This document shows positions 16,106 to 23,686 of a stretch of DNA of 37,781 nucleotides, piece after piece; within the stretch, counting starts at the first letter, position 1; each line of letters starts with the position of its first letter. The position numbers were made by a program, and so were the translations under genes. This DNA comes from Flavobacteriales bacterium UBA720. Lineage in GTDB: Bacteria > Bacteroidota > Bacteroidia > Flavobacteriales > Weeksellaceae. A model generated the notes under the pieces. That model worked only from the letters and a program-made list of their open reading frames with translations, made no database searches and was not told the DNA's origin. Location of the stretch: positions 11,061 through 48,841 of the forward strand of contig DBLQ01000027.1 in assembly GCA_002297505.1 (NCBI GenBank), in the 5' to 3' direction.

Positions 16106-16673
16106 ATCTTAATTCTAATTGTGGCGCAATATATAAATTAATTTCTTATTTGCAAATCAAAATGTCTATGGAAATCCAAAATTTTTATAGAAAATAAGTA
16201 TGATTTTTATTAGCCGATTTTCCGTATTCGATGAATAGTAATTTCTGCGATTTTTTGACTTCACATCACTTAAAAAAAACTTGGGTAGGTTAATCCGCCT
16301 GTAGTTTATCCTGAGCGAAGTCGAAGGGCTCCCAAATCTAACGAGTTGGTTCGACGAAGTCAATCTTTTTTGCAAACCATTTCAGATTAAATAGAAATTG
16401 AGTGCCGGCAAAAAAGGATTTCCGCTCAAATCGAGGAACGAGATCCATTGATTCAAATAAAAATAATATATAAATAGGAGATAAGTTGGGCTGAAGTTTC
16501 GTCAAAAACAAGGGTTGTCTAAAACGAAATTTGTCATTCCGTAGGAATCTCGACTGTGAAGTTTAGATTCCTAAGGAATGACAAAGTGTATGTTAAATCT
16601 TTTCTAAGCGAAGCGCCTTTGTAAACTTAAAGCTTTTAGCTGGAAAAATCTTCGTGTTCTTTGTGTTCAAAAA
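16106..16673. other. Gene-free intergenic stretch with several repeat remnants
   Basis: 568 bp with no convincing gene. The ORFs present are short and of non-protein-like composition. It contains the widespread Bacteroidetes motif TCCTGAGCGAAGTCGAAGGG (near 16308-16327), a second related fragment TTCGACGAAGTC (near 16350), the family-B palindrome (16530-16585), GCGAAGCGCCTTTG (near 16608) and TTCGTGTTCTTTGTGTTCAA (near 16651-16670), a degenerate form of another common flavobacterial repeat. It looks like an accumulation site for dispersed repeats. No mobile-element gene is present. Confidence 0.7.
16530..16585. repeat. Palindromic repeat, family B, copy 2
   Basis: The left arm (16530-16550) reads TTTGTCATTCCGTAGGAATC plus T, and the right arm (16565-16585) is its reverse complement at 20 of 21 positions, with a 14-nt loop. 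It is the longer and better-preserved of the two copies (the other is 7361-7409). It lies 89 bp beyond the stop of the class III aminotransferase but pointing into the START-like gene's upstream region. Confidence 0.85.
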
Positions 16674-17852
16674 CTACTCATCTTCATTCAAAGCTTCCAG
16701 TATGATGGCGCAACCTTTTCGGATTTCCTCTTCGGAAATGGTGAGTGGAGGAGAGATACGCATATACTCGTTGCGGTATAATTGCCAGAAAACAATCAAT
16801 CCTTTTTCCATACATTTTGAAGCGACTTTCAAAGTGTATTCCGGTGAACCAAGATTCACGGCCAACATCAGACCTTTTCCGTTTACATTTTTGATTTTTG
16901 GATGAACGAGCAATTCCCGGAATAACTTTTCTTTCTTATCGGTCTCATTCATCAGTCCGCTTTCCAACACTTCTTTCAGAGTAGCGTGGGACGCTGCTGC
17001 AATCAAAGGATTCCCTCCAAATGTGGTGATATGTCCCAATTTTGGTGAATGGGAAAGACTCGACATGATTTCTTTCGAGCTCATAAATGCACCCACAGGA
17101 ACGCCGCCGCCCATTCCTTTTCCCATCACGAGAATATCCGGGACAATGCCAAAATGTTCAAAGGCAAATAATTTCCCGGTTCTTCCAAATCCTGGCTGAA
17201 TCTCATCTAAAATCAAGAGGGCTCCAACTTCTTCACAACGTTTTTTCAACTGAATGAAATAGTTGTCCTTTGGCATAATAAAACCCGCCGCACCCTGAAT
17301 GGTTTCCACAATTACACAAGCGGTTTTTTCCGTGATCCTTCCAAAATCATTTTCATTATTGAATTCAATGAAGTTGACCATGGGCAACAGCGGGCGGAAT
17401 TCTCTTTTATGAAATTCGTTCCCAGCTACGGACAACGCGCCGTGTGTATTTCCGTGGTAAGCTTCTTTGAAGGCAATGATTTCTTCTCTTCCAGTGTAGC
17501 GTTTTGCCAACTTCAAACTGCCGTCAATCGCTTCTGCGCCAGAGTTGACGAGATACGTCACTTCCAAAGGCTCTGGTGTGGCTTCTGCCAAAAGTCTGCA
17601 CAATTCAACGGGTTTTTCCTGCGCATATTCACCGTAAACCATTACGTGCAGATATTTGTCGGCTTGTTCCTTGATCGCATTCACCACTTTTGGATGAGAA
17701 TGTCCCAATGTGTTGGCCGAAACGCCGGCTACAAAATCCAGATAAGCGCGCCCGTCTTTTCCGAAGATGTAACTGCCTTCGGCTTTATCCACCTCGAAAC
17801 CTGCAGCATAAGGTGTGGTTTGGGCTTGGTATTTAAAGAAATCTTGTTTCAT
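16674..17852 (-). CDS. Class III (acetylornithine/omega-type) aminotransferase
   Basis: 392 residues. TYLVNSGAEAIDGSLKLAKR (99-118), AYHGNTHGALS (131-141), LLILDEIQPGFGRTGKLFAFEH (212-233, PLP-ring Asp216), the catalytic Lys245 in ILVMGKGMGGG and HITTFGGNPL identify a fold-type I class III aminotransferase. Length and motifs fit the acetylornithine/ornithine/putrescine group, but no arginine-pathway genes are nearby, so the substrate is open. Its promoter is at 17934-17963, leaving a 5' leader of about 75 nt that contains a heptad array. Confidence 0.92.
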   Translation of the reverse strand: MKQDFFKYQAQTTPYAAGFEVDKAEGSYIFGKDGRAYLDFVAGVSANTLGHSHPKVVNAIKEQADKYLHVMVYGEYAQEKPVELCRLLAEATPEPLEVTYLVNSGAEAIDGSLKLAKRYTGREEIIAFKEAYHGNTHGALSVAGNEFHKREFRPLLPMVNFIEFNNENDFGRITEKTACVIVETIQGAAGFIMPKDNYFIQLKKRCEEVGALLILDEIQPGFGRTGKLFAFEHFGIVPDILVMGKGMGGGVPVGAFMSSKEIMSSLSHSPKLGHITTFGGNPLIAAASHATLKEVLESGLMNETDKKEKLFRELLVHPKIKNVNGKGLMLAVNLGSPEYTLKVASKCMEKGLIVFWQLYRNEYMRISPPLTISEEEIRKGCAIILEALNEDE

Positions 17853-17864
17853 TTGAAAAAGATG

Positions 17865-17892
17865 TTAGAAGTTAGATTTTAGAAATTAGAAT
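17865..17892. repeat. 7-nt-period array (four units TTAGAnn)
   Basis: Four exact heptads: TTAGAAG, TTAGATT, TTAGAAA, TTAGAAT. There is no inverted partner nearby, so this is a one-armed example of the family. It lies in the predicted 5' untranslated leader of the class III aminotransferase, 13 bp from its start codon. Confidence 0.75.
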
Positions 17893-17933
17893 CAATGAAT
17901 CTTTTTTCGGGATTTTTGAACTTTCTGATGTGG

Positions 17934-17963
17934 CAAAGGTCGTAAATTTTGAGTATCCGTCAA
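17934..17963 (-). promoter_or_regulatory. Promoter of the class III aminotransferase
   Basis: On the minus strand TTG (17963-17961), a 19-bp spacer and GACCTTTG (17941-17934) match TTG-N17-23-TAnnTTTG with one mismatch in the -7 box. Confidence 0.55.
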
Positions 17964-17984
17964 TCACAGGTCAAAAATTTCAAC

Positions 17985-18116
17985 TTGGCGAAGCGCGCCC
18001 CGGCCTGAACGGAGCTCTTTTTCTGCTATTGCGATGGTCAAAGGTGTCTAAAATGACTCAATGGCTATCGCAATAGCAGAAAAAAGCGGGAGTGGAGGAC
18101 GGAAAAGGCGCCCAAA
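17985..18116 (+). repeat. Structured dispersed repeat, family A, copy 2
   Basis: Starts TTGGCGAAGCGCGCCCCGG, continues CCTGAACGGAGCTCTTTTT and ends AAAAAAGCGGGAGTGGAGG...GGCGCCCAAA. The centre is a perfect 18-bp stem: TTTTTCTGCTATTGCGAT (18018-18035) with ATCGCAATAGCAGAAAAA (18067-18084). The outer halves pair as CCGgCCT with AGGaCGG, keeping the same internal purine mismatch as copy 1 but with the two purines swapped. It ends 26 bp past the ostA-like stop codon, so it would form the 3' end structure of that transcript. Confidence 0.88.
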
Positions 18117-18142
18117 TTTTAACTAGGTCAATTGAGATTACG

Positions 18143-19888
18143 TTATTTTTTGACGCGAACCGGCGTTTTCGGTTTGTTCTTTTCCTCAAGTTTTTTGCGT
18201 TCGGCGGCTGCCCGTTCGTAGAGAGAGTTGTCAGATTCATAGACCACTTCCGGATAGTTGGGCGTATCCAAGAAGATGTCGCGCCATTTCTGTGGCCGGT
18301 CCTTGGTATTCCAGTTAAAATCTTTGAAAAACCTTTCGTCCCGGGAGATTTTGCTCATCGGGTAGGTGTCTGTGTTCGCCCCGATATTACAATCGACCTG
18401 CTCTAATTTTTTCTCGATAAAGTAGGCGACAATTTCGCCACAGGTGGAAAGCGCCACTCCTATTCTGGTGACTTCTTTGGTCTTCTCGTTGGTGTCGTCT
18501 GCATAGGTGATAGCCTGCGCATTGCCGACGGCCTTGGCCACATCAATGTTATTATCCTTGAGATAGACCATCATATTGCGACTTTTAATCTGGTGGAACT
18601 CGTCCTTCATATTCAGCGAGTCCGCTTTGCTGATGGCGAAGGCATTTCCAAGCACGCGTATGGAGTCTGTAATTTCCTTCTCGGGATTGCTGTACACGCG
18701 GATTTCGTCTCCCGTAACCTGTTTTGCGCCCATCCAGAGAATTGGTTTCCGCATCAGGTGCATCTCGCCGTCTGTTTCGTTGAAGCTCAAGGAATCCGCA
18801 CGACCCTGCATGTTGCTTTTGAAGATTCTCACTTTGCGGTAACCCCGCAGAAAGCTTTTCTTTTTCAAGGCGTTGGCAGAATCCGGTCTCTGGAATGTCA
18901 GGAATCTGTCGGCCGACATGTAAAGAGAATCATTGGCAAAAGCCTTTACGAAATAAGGCTTGTCGGTAATCATGGCAGAATCTTTCTTTTCGTAGATTTC
19001 GCCGTAGCCGCCTTTGATGAAACGGTTTTGCTGAGGATCGTCCAGCATTACATTGCCATTGCCTTTACCAAATCCTGTAGGCCGGTTGTAGTACAATTTG
19101 TCGCCGGTGAGGATTTTATCGTTATAATGAATCCTGGAATTTTTGTTGAGGAAAGATTCGCCGGTTTTGGAGTTGTACGTGCCCAGCTCTGTGTAGACGT
19201 AGTTTCGTGGATTTTCTTTATTCCGGATGGTTGTAGGACCAAAAAAGTCGGAGACACCAGTATTTTGGTTCGTTTTGATATTGTCGCTGACAATAGTGTA
19301 TTTATCGGTTTCGATGTTAGAACGCCCCACAAAATCAATCATCTTCGTATTGAGATAATACGTCGCCGCTTTGGTGTACATCACGCTGCCATCATTACTG
19401 TAAATCGTTCCGCCAGTGTTGAAATAGGCTGTATTCGGGATTTTGTCGTAATAAAGCGTTTCGGTTTTGATGGTTTGCTTTGGGTCTGTGAGTACGACAT
19501 TTCTTTTGGCAATTCCACGCTGCGTGTTGCCATCGTATTCCATTTCCTCGGCGGTAATTCTGCTGCCATCCGTAGTCGTTAAGACAACATTGCCGATGGC
19601 TTTTAGGAAATTTTCTGCCTGATAAAATACAACTTTGTCAGCCGTTAAAACTGAACCCTGATGTTCGAAAACCACATTTCCTGAGAATACCGGATTGCCG
19701 TCGAATTCATCAGGCTTCACTCCAAAAGTGTCAGAATGTTTATGTTGAACTTTTTGAGAAGGTTCGGTTTTCTGGTTTTGATTATTAAAAAAAGGGTCTT
19801 TCACCAAGCCTTGATTTTGGGTTGGCGTCACCTGAGAAAATACTCTGACCACCACAAGAAGCAGAGCAACTAAAAAGAATTTCTTCAT
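18143..19888 (-). CDS. OstA-like LPS-transport protein (LptA/OstA repeats)
   Basis: 581 residues with a signal peptide (1-18, ending RVFSQ). A series of OstA/LptA-like beta repeats follows, recognisable as NPVFSGNVVFEHQGSVLTADKV, GNVVLTTTDGSRITAEEMEY, NSRIHYNDKILTGDKLYY and GEMHLMRKPILWM. The C-terminus is basic and lysine-rich. The family acts in the periplasm in LPS/LOS handling, like LptA or the N-terminal part of LptD. No LptD barrel is attached. It begins at the last base of the fur stop codon (1-bp overlap), suggesting coupled translation. Confidence 0.88.
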   Translation of the reverse strand: MKKFFLVALLLVVVRVFSQVTPTQNQGLVKDPFFNNQNQKTEPSQKVQHKHSDTFGVKPDEFDGNPVFSGNVVFEHQGSVLTADKVVFYQAENFLKAIGNVVLTTTDGSRITAEEMEYDGNTQRGIAKRNVVLTDPKQTIKTETLYYDKIPNTAYFNTGGTIYSNDGSVMYTKAATYYLNTKMIDFVGRSNIETDKYTIVSDNIKTNQNTGVSDFFGPTTIRNKENPRNYVYTELGTYNSKTGESFLNKNSRIHYNDKILTGDKLYYNRPTGFGKGNGNVMLDDPQQNRFIKGGYGEIYEKKDSAMITDKPYFVKAFANDSLYMSADRFLTFQRPDSANALKKKSFLRGYRKVRIFKSNMQGRADSLSFNETDGEMHLMRKPILWMGAKQVTGDEIRVYSNPEKEITDSIRVLGNAFAISKADSLNMKDEFHQIKSRNMMVYLKDNNIDVAKAVGNAQAITYADDTNEKTKEVTRIGVALSTCGEIVAYFIEKKLEQVDCNIGANTDTYPMSKISRDERFFKDFNWNTKDRPQKWRDIFLDTPNYPEVVYESDNSLYERAAAERKKLEEKNKPKTPVRVKK

Positions 19889-20367
19889 TAATTTTCAGAC
19901 TTCTTGTGTCCGTAGAAGTACAGTGAATGAGTGTCGATGCTTACGCCGAATGCTTTTTCAATCGAGTCTTTGATACCCTGAATTCTCGGGTCGCAAAACT
20001 CGATGATCTCTTCGATTTCCTTGTCAGAATCCGGCTTGTAAATTACCAAATGGTCATGCTGTTTATCAAAATAAGATTTTTCGTAAGATGATGTGCTCAT
20101 CGTTTTTTCCCCGAACTGGTGCTTTCTAATCAATCCGGCATCCAGGAAAATCTCTATAGTATTATAAATTGTCGCCTTGCTCACATGGTACTTTTTCTGC
20201 ATCATAAGCAGGTACAGGTCATCCACATTAAAGTGATGCTCCATGTTGTAGATTTCCTCCAGAATGGTGTAGCGTTCCGGTGTGTTCCGGAAGCCTTTAT
20301 CCTGAAGGTATTGTCTCAGAACATCTTTAATGGTGGCTACGTTAAGTTCTTTTTGTTTCGTGTCCAT
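19888..20367 (-). CDS. Fur-family transcriptional regulator
   Basis: 159 residues. The N-terminal winged helix has GFRNTPERYTILEEIYNMEHHFNVDDLY (25-52) and KYHVSKATIYNTIEIFLDAGLI (59-80), matching Fur recognition. The dimer/metal domain keeps DKQHDHLVIY and IEFCDPRI. The CxxC pairs that hold structural zinc in E. coli-type Fur are absent, so structural metal must be bound differently or not at all. Whether it senses Fe, Zn or peroxide cannot be decided. It lies between kup and the ostA-like gene. A perfect -7 box sits directly upstream. Confidence 0.92.
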   Translation of the reverse strand: MDTKQKELNVATIKDVLRQYLQDKGFRNTPERYTILEEIYNMEHHFNVDDLYLLMMQKKYHVSKATIYNTIEIFLDAGLIRKHQFGEKTMSTSSYEKSYFDKQHDHLVIYKPDSDKEIEEIIEFCDPRIQGIKDSIEKAFGVSIDTHSLYFYGHKKSEN

Positions 20368-20371
20368 AGTA

Positions 20372-20379
20372 CAAAAATA
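20372..20379 (-). promoter_or_regulatory. -7 box directly upstream of the fur-family gene
   Basis: On the minus strand TATTTTTG (20379-20372) fits TAnnTTTG exactly and ends 4 bp before the ATG. Transcription would start at or next to the start codon. No TTG at -33. It could give the fur-family gene independent expression within the kup cluster. Confidence 0.45.
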
Positions 20380-20394
20380 GACAATTTTTACGGA

Positions 20395-22374
20395 TTAGTC
20401 GTAACGCTTGCTTTCGACCTTTTCTATCCTTTCGATTTTTATTTTCTGATCCAAAAGCGGCGCGGACTCCACCACAACGTTATGACTTGCAACACCATAC
20501 GCTGTAAAATCATTGCTTCCCAGTTTCTTGACAAAGTTGTAGATATTCAGGATAATTTTATCTCTGATGGTCAGCAGGAAGTCATTAATATAAACATTGT
20601 CGATGATCACAAATTTCAGATCCGGCGGGATATTATGCGCTCTCAGCGAAGGGTGTGAACTTCTTGGCGGAATCGTGCCGTCTTCCATCATTTCGGACAG
20701 GATCTGCTGAAAATAATCGTTGATTCTACGGTCTCTTTTGAATCCTAAGAGGAAACTGATTTTGTAAATCGTTCCGGGAAGGATTTCCTCTACATGGTAT
20801 TTGAATGTGTAAGGATCTTCCTGATTCACAATGTTAAGGATGAAATAATGGTCAGCACGTTTAGGTTGCGCTCGGATAATGGAATAGATAATTTTAGATT
20901 CCACTTCATCATCACGTTTGGCTCGGCTGAAGAACGCCAGATTGGTCGCGTATTTCGGAATCGTCTCATCCAGTTTCATATCCTTGATGGTCGAAATATA
21001 TTTTTCCAGTTTTACGAATTTAATGAAAGTCGTTTTGATAATTCTTCCGTTATACCAGGCATACATACAGATGCCAATAAATCCTGCAAGGAGAACGGAC
21101 ATCCAGCCGCCTTCGAAAAACTTGATAATGTTGGCACTGAAAAAGCCACCTTCAATCAAAATATAAACAACAGCGAAAAGTCCGATCCATACTTTGTTGG
21201 TTCGTGTTTTGAGAAACCAGAATACCAATAAAATAGTAGTCATCAGCATTGTCACGGTAATAGAAAGTCCGTAAGCGGCTTCCATTCTTCCGGATTCTTT
21301 GAAATAAATCACCACCACAAAACAAAGCAGCAAAATGCCCCAATTGATTTTCGGGATGTACATCTGTCCTTTGATCCCTGATGGATATTCGATTTCCTGA
21401 TTAGGCCAGAAGTTGAGTGCCATGGCTTCCGAAAACATGGTAAATGCTCCTGTAATGACGGCCTGACTGGCGATAATCGCTGCTGCTGTGGCAATGACAA
21501 CCCCCGGAATGATAAACCACTCCGGCATAATTCCGAAAAATGGATTTTTGCCACGGAAGACTTCATGGTAATTACTCAATAACCAAGCGCCTTGTCCCAA
21601 ATAGTTAAGAATCAGCATGGCCTTAACAAATATCCAACTTACCCTGATATTCTTGATACCGCAATGTCCCAAATCTGAGTACAAAGCTTCAGCTCCTGTT
21701 GTACAAAGAAAAACAGCGCCAAGAATGACAATCGCACTCGGTGAATTATAAATCAATTTGACCGCATAATAAGGATTAAAAGCTTTCAGAATCATCGGAT
21801 GCTCAATCAGATGAACAAGACCAAATCCTCCTAAAACTAAAAACCAAAGCACCATTACAGGGCCGAAAAATTTACCAATAAAGCTGGTTCCAAACTGCTG
21901 AACCACAAAAATAATGATAAGAATGCCCAATGTAATAGGCACCACAGGCGGCTTGTGCGTCACGAGCTCCAGCCCTTCGATAGCCGACATTACCGTCAGC
22001 GAAGGTGTGATAATACTGTCAGCCACCAAAGCGGCTGCGCCAATGATGGCAATGATGTAAAGCCATTTTTTCTTGAAACGCTTGACTAATGAATAAAGCG
22101 ACAGAATCCCGCCTTCCCCTTTGTTATCCGCTCTGAGTGCGATAATGACATATTTGATGGTGGTCTGCAAGGTCAAGGTCCAGATGATACAGGACAAAGC
22201 GCCTTCAATGTATTCTTCCGAGATGATGCCGCCGGCTTTTCCTGCATTGATAATGGCTTTCATCACGTAAAGGGGAGAAGTTCCGATATCTCCGAAAACG
22301 ATGCCAAGGGAAACGAGAACGCCTACCCAGGAAAGTTTTTTGAGGTCAAAATGACCACTGCTATCTTGCGACAT
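20395..22374 (-). CDS. kup: KUP-family potassium uptake protein
   Basis: 659 residues. The N-terminal signature LGIVFGDIGTSPLYVMKAI (residues 18-36), GGILSLYSLVKRFKKKW, SIITPSLTVMSAIEGLE and LCTTGAEALYSDLGHCG are diagnostic for Kup/HAK potassium transporters. About twelve transmembrane segments cover residues 15-460, and a cytoplasmic C-terminal domain follows (about 460-659). It takes up K+ with protons across the inner membrane. The fur-family gene follows after 27 bp. Confidence 0.96.
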   Translation of the reverse strand: MSQDSSGHFDLKKLSWVGVLVSLGIVFGDIGTSPLYVMKAIINAGKAGGIISEEYIEGALSCIIWTLTLQTTIKYVIIALRADNKGEGGILSLYSLVKRFKKKWLYIIAIIGAAALVADSIITPSLTVMSAIEGLELVTHKPPVVPITLGILIIIFVVQQFGTSFIGKFFGPVMVLWFLVLGGFGLVHLIEHPMILKAFNPYYAVKLIYNSPSAIVILGAVFLCTTGAEALYSDLGHCGIKNIRVSWIFVKAMLILNYLGQGAWLLSNYHEVFRGKNPFFGIMPEWFIIPGVVIATAAAIIASQAVITGAFTMFSEAMALNFWPNQEIEYPSGIKGQMYIPKINWGILLLCFVVVIYFKESGRMEAAYGLSITVTMLMTTILLVFWFLKTRTNKVWIGLFAVVYILIEGGFFSANIIKFFEGGWMSVLLAGFIGICMYAWYNGRIIKTTFIKFVKLEKYISTIKDMKLDETIPKYATNLAFFSRAKRDDEVESKIIYSIIRAQPKRADHYFILNIVNQEDPYTFKYHVEEILPGTIYKISFLLGFKRDRRINDYFQQILSEMMEDGTIPPRSSHPSLRAHNIPPDLKFVIIDNVYINDFLLTIRDKIILNIYNFVKKLGSNDFTAYGVASHNVVVESAPLLDQKIKIERIEKVESKRYD

Positions 22375-22403
22375 ATTTGTGTTGTCTTGAAAAAATAATT
22401 CTG

Positions 22404-22411
22404 CAAATTTA
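22404..22411 (-). promoter_or_regulatory. -7 promoter box upstream of kup
   Basis: On the minus strand TAAATTTG matches TAnnTTTG perfectly, 29 bp before the kup start. No clear TTG at -33. Confidence 0.5.
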
Positions 22412-22509
22412 GATTATTTTCCATTCGGAGAAATTATTTTATTGAAAATGTAATATAGACTCTGTTTTGGTAGCAGTTACCAATCTCAATTGTCTGTCAT
22501 TTATCGGAG

Positions 22510-22839
22510 TCAAATATATTTCAAGAAGCTCCAGAACTGCCTTCTTTTCAGGTAATCGCTGTTGTGCTCATTGGTGTAGGCTTCTCTTTCGAAGCTGATG
22601 TTGCGGTACGCGCGGTCGGGATTTCTATATTTTAGATATTTGATATAATATTCTGTGAGATACCAAATGTAGAAAGGAAGAACTAGTAATTCCATCTGCT
22701 GCCGGATATGGATTTTCTCGTGATTGATTAAAATTCTGTTCTGCAGATACTCACTTTTCTTCAGGAAAATAAACGGGAACAATGTAATCCCTGAAATATT
22801 AGTATTTTTGAGTAATCTTTGACAGACGATAATGATCAT
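22510..22839 (-). CDS. Small protein with an HExxH zinc motif (109 aa)
   Basis: I do not recognise a named family. NHEKIHIRQQME (39-50) contains HExxH within a helix-like stretch. It is followed by a hydrophobic segment (LLVLPFYIWYLTEYYI, 51-66) and SFEREAYTNEHN, where FExEAY could supply a third metal ligand as in small M48/M56-like peptidases. It may be a membrane-associated minimal metallopeptidase or a degenerate one. A perfect -7 box TATCTTTG (22851-22844) ends 4 bp before the ATG. Confidence 0.72.
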   Translation of the reverse strand: MIIIVCQRLLKNTNISGITLFPFIFLKKSEYLQNRILINHEKIHIRQQMELLVLPFYIWYLTEYYIKYLKYRNPDRAYRNISFEREAYTNEHNSDYLKRRQFWSFLKYI

Positions 22840-22843
22840 AATT

Positions 22844-22851
22844 CAAAGATA
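22844..22851 (-). promoter_or_regulatory. -7 box directly upstream of the 109-aa HExxH protein gene
   Basis: On the minus strand TATCTTTG, a perfect TAnnTTTG, ends 4 bp before the start codon at 22839. A TTA rather than TTG is found at the -33 distance. Confidence 0.45.
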
Positions 22852-22876
22852 AAAATTTTGGTACAGTTTTTAACTT

Positions 22877-23053
22877 ATGAAACTAAATGACATCAAAGAA
22901 AACGAGGACTTTTATTATAACGAGCAGGGCTATAAGGTTTTTACGGAAAAATTCCATCTGAAACGCGGCTATTGCTGCAAAAGTGGTTGCAGACATTGCC
23001 CGTACGGCTATGATAAAAAGACGGATACTTTTATAAAGAAAACTAAAAATTAA
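22877..23053 (+). CDS. DUF5522-type small cysteine-motif protein (58 aa)
   Basis: 58 residues starting MKLNDIKENEDFYYNEQGY. The compact motif GYCCKSGCRHCPYGY (31-45) has four cysteines and a histidine. It is typical of the DUF5522 family and suggests a small metal-binding knuckle. The function is unknown. It ends 14 bp before the DUF4136 lipoprotein gene, so the two are probably cotranscribed. Confidence 0.85.
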   Translation: MKLNDIKENEDFYYNEQGYKVFTEKFHLKRGYCCKSGCRHCPYGYDKKTDTFIKKTKN

Positions 23054-23067
23054 CAAAAATCTACATT

Positions 23068-23607
23068 ATGAAAAAATATTTCTTCATATTACTAGCTGCA
23101 GTCTCTCTTGGAGTGACCTCTTGCAGCCCTTTCCAGGTAAGATCTGATTATGCTGCGACGGCGAATTTTGCGGATTACAAAACGTATTTGCTGAGAACAG
23201 ATGATTTGAAACTGAATGACATCGACAAAGACCGTGTGCTGAATGAATTGTCAAAACAATTGCAGGCGAAAGCTTTGACATCCGGACAAAATCCGGATCT
23301 GATTGTGAATGTAAAAGCGTCTCATAAAAAAGTGCAGGACATTACGACGTCTTACGGCGGCGGAATGGGCTGGGGCTGGGGACGACCCTGGGGCTGGGGT
23401 GGTGGCTTCGGGATGGGAAACACCTGGACGAACAATTATAACAGCGGAACCATCATCATAGATATTGTTGATGCCAAAACTCAAAAATTGGTATGGCAAG
23501 GTATTGGAAGCGGACTTTCCGTAGATTCTCCGAAGTCTAAACAAAAACAAATTCCGCAGATTGTGGCCGATATTATGGCTAATTATCCGCCGCAGAAGGG
23601 GAAATAG
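23068..23607 (+). CDS. DUF4136 lipoprotein
   Basis: 179 residues. The lipoprotein signal peptide ends at the lipobox VTSC (Cys19). VRSDYAATANFADYKTYLL and IDIVDAKTQKLVWQGIGSG are the family's opening and closing blocks. Between them is a glycine/tryptophan-rich insert (about residues 96-118, WGWGRPWGWGGGFGMG) that may be a flexible or membrane-facing loop. It is probably anchored in the outer or inner membrane facing the periplasm; the role is unknown. Confidence 0.9.
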   Translation: MKKYFFILLAAVSLGVTSCSPFQVRSDYAATANFADYKTYLLRTDDLKLNDIDKDRVLNELSKQLQAKALTSGQNPDLIVNVKASHKKVQDITTSYGGGMGWGWGRPWGWGGGFGMGNTWTNNYNSGTIIIDIVDAKTQKLVWQGIGSGLSVDSPKSKQKQIPQIVADIMANYPPQKGK

Positions 23608-23654
23608 TCATTGAGACTTAAAGATAATAAACTGATTAGAATATAGATATTAAG

Positions 23655-23686
23655 ACCGTCTCGTTAAAAAATAACGAGACGGTTTT
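23655..23686. terminator. Bidirectional terminator between the DUF4136 and nuclease genes
   Basis: Perfect 12-bp arms ACCGTCTCGTTA (23655-23666) and TAACGAGACGGT (23672-23683) with a 5-nt A loop and a short T tract. It lies between convergent genes and overlaps the last codon of the minus-strand gene. Confidence 0.9.

Noticed and set aside
16166..16375. A 69-codon minus-strand ORF
   Set aside because: It runs through repeat fragments in the gene-free stretch and resembles no protein.
18593..19582. Long plus-strand ORF (329 codons)
   Set aside because: It lies entirely antisense to the ostA-like gene, has no recognisable domain and an odd composition; the minus-strand protein has a signal peptide and OstA repeats.
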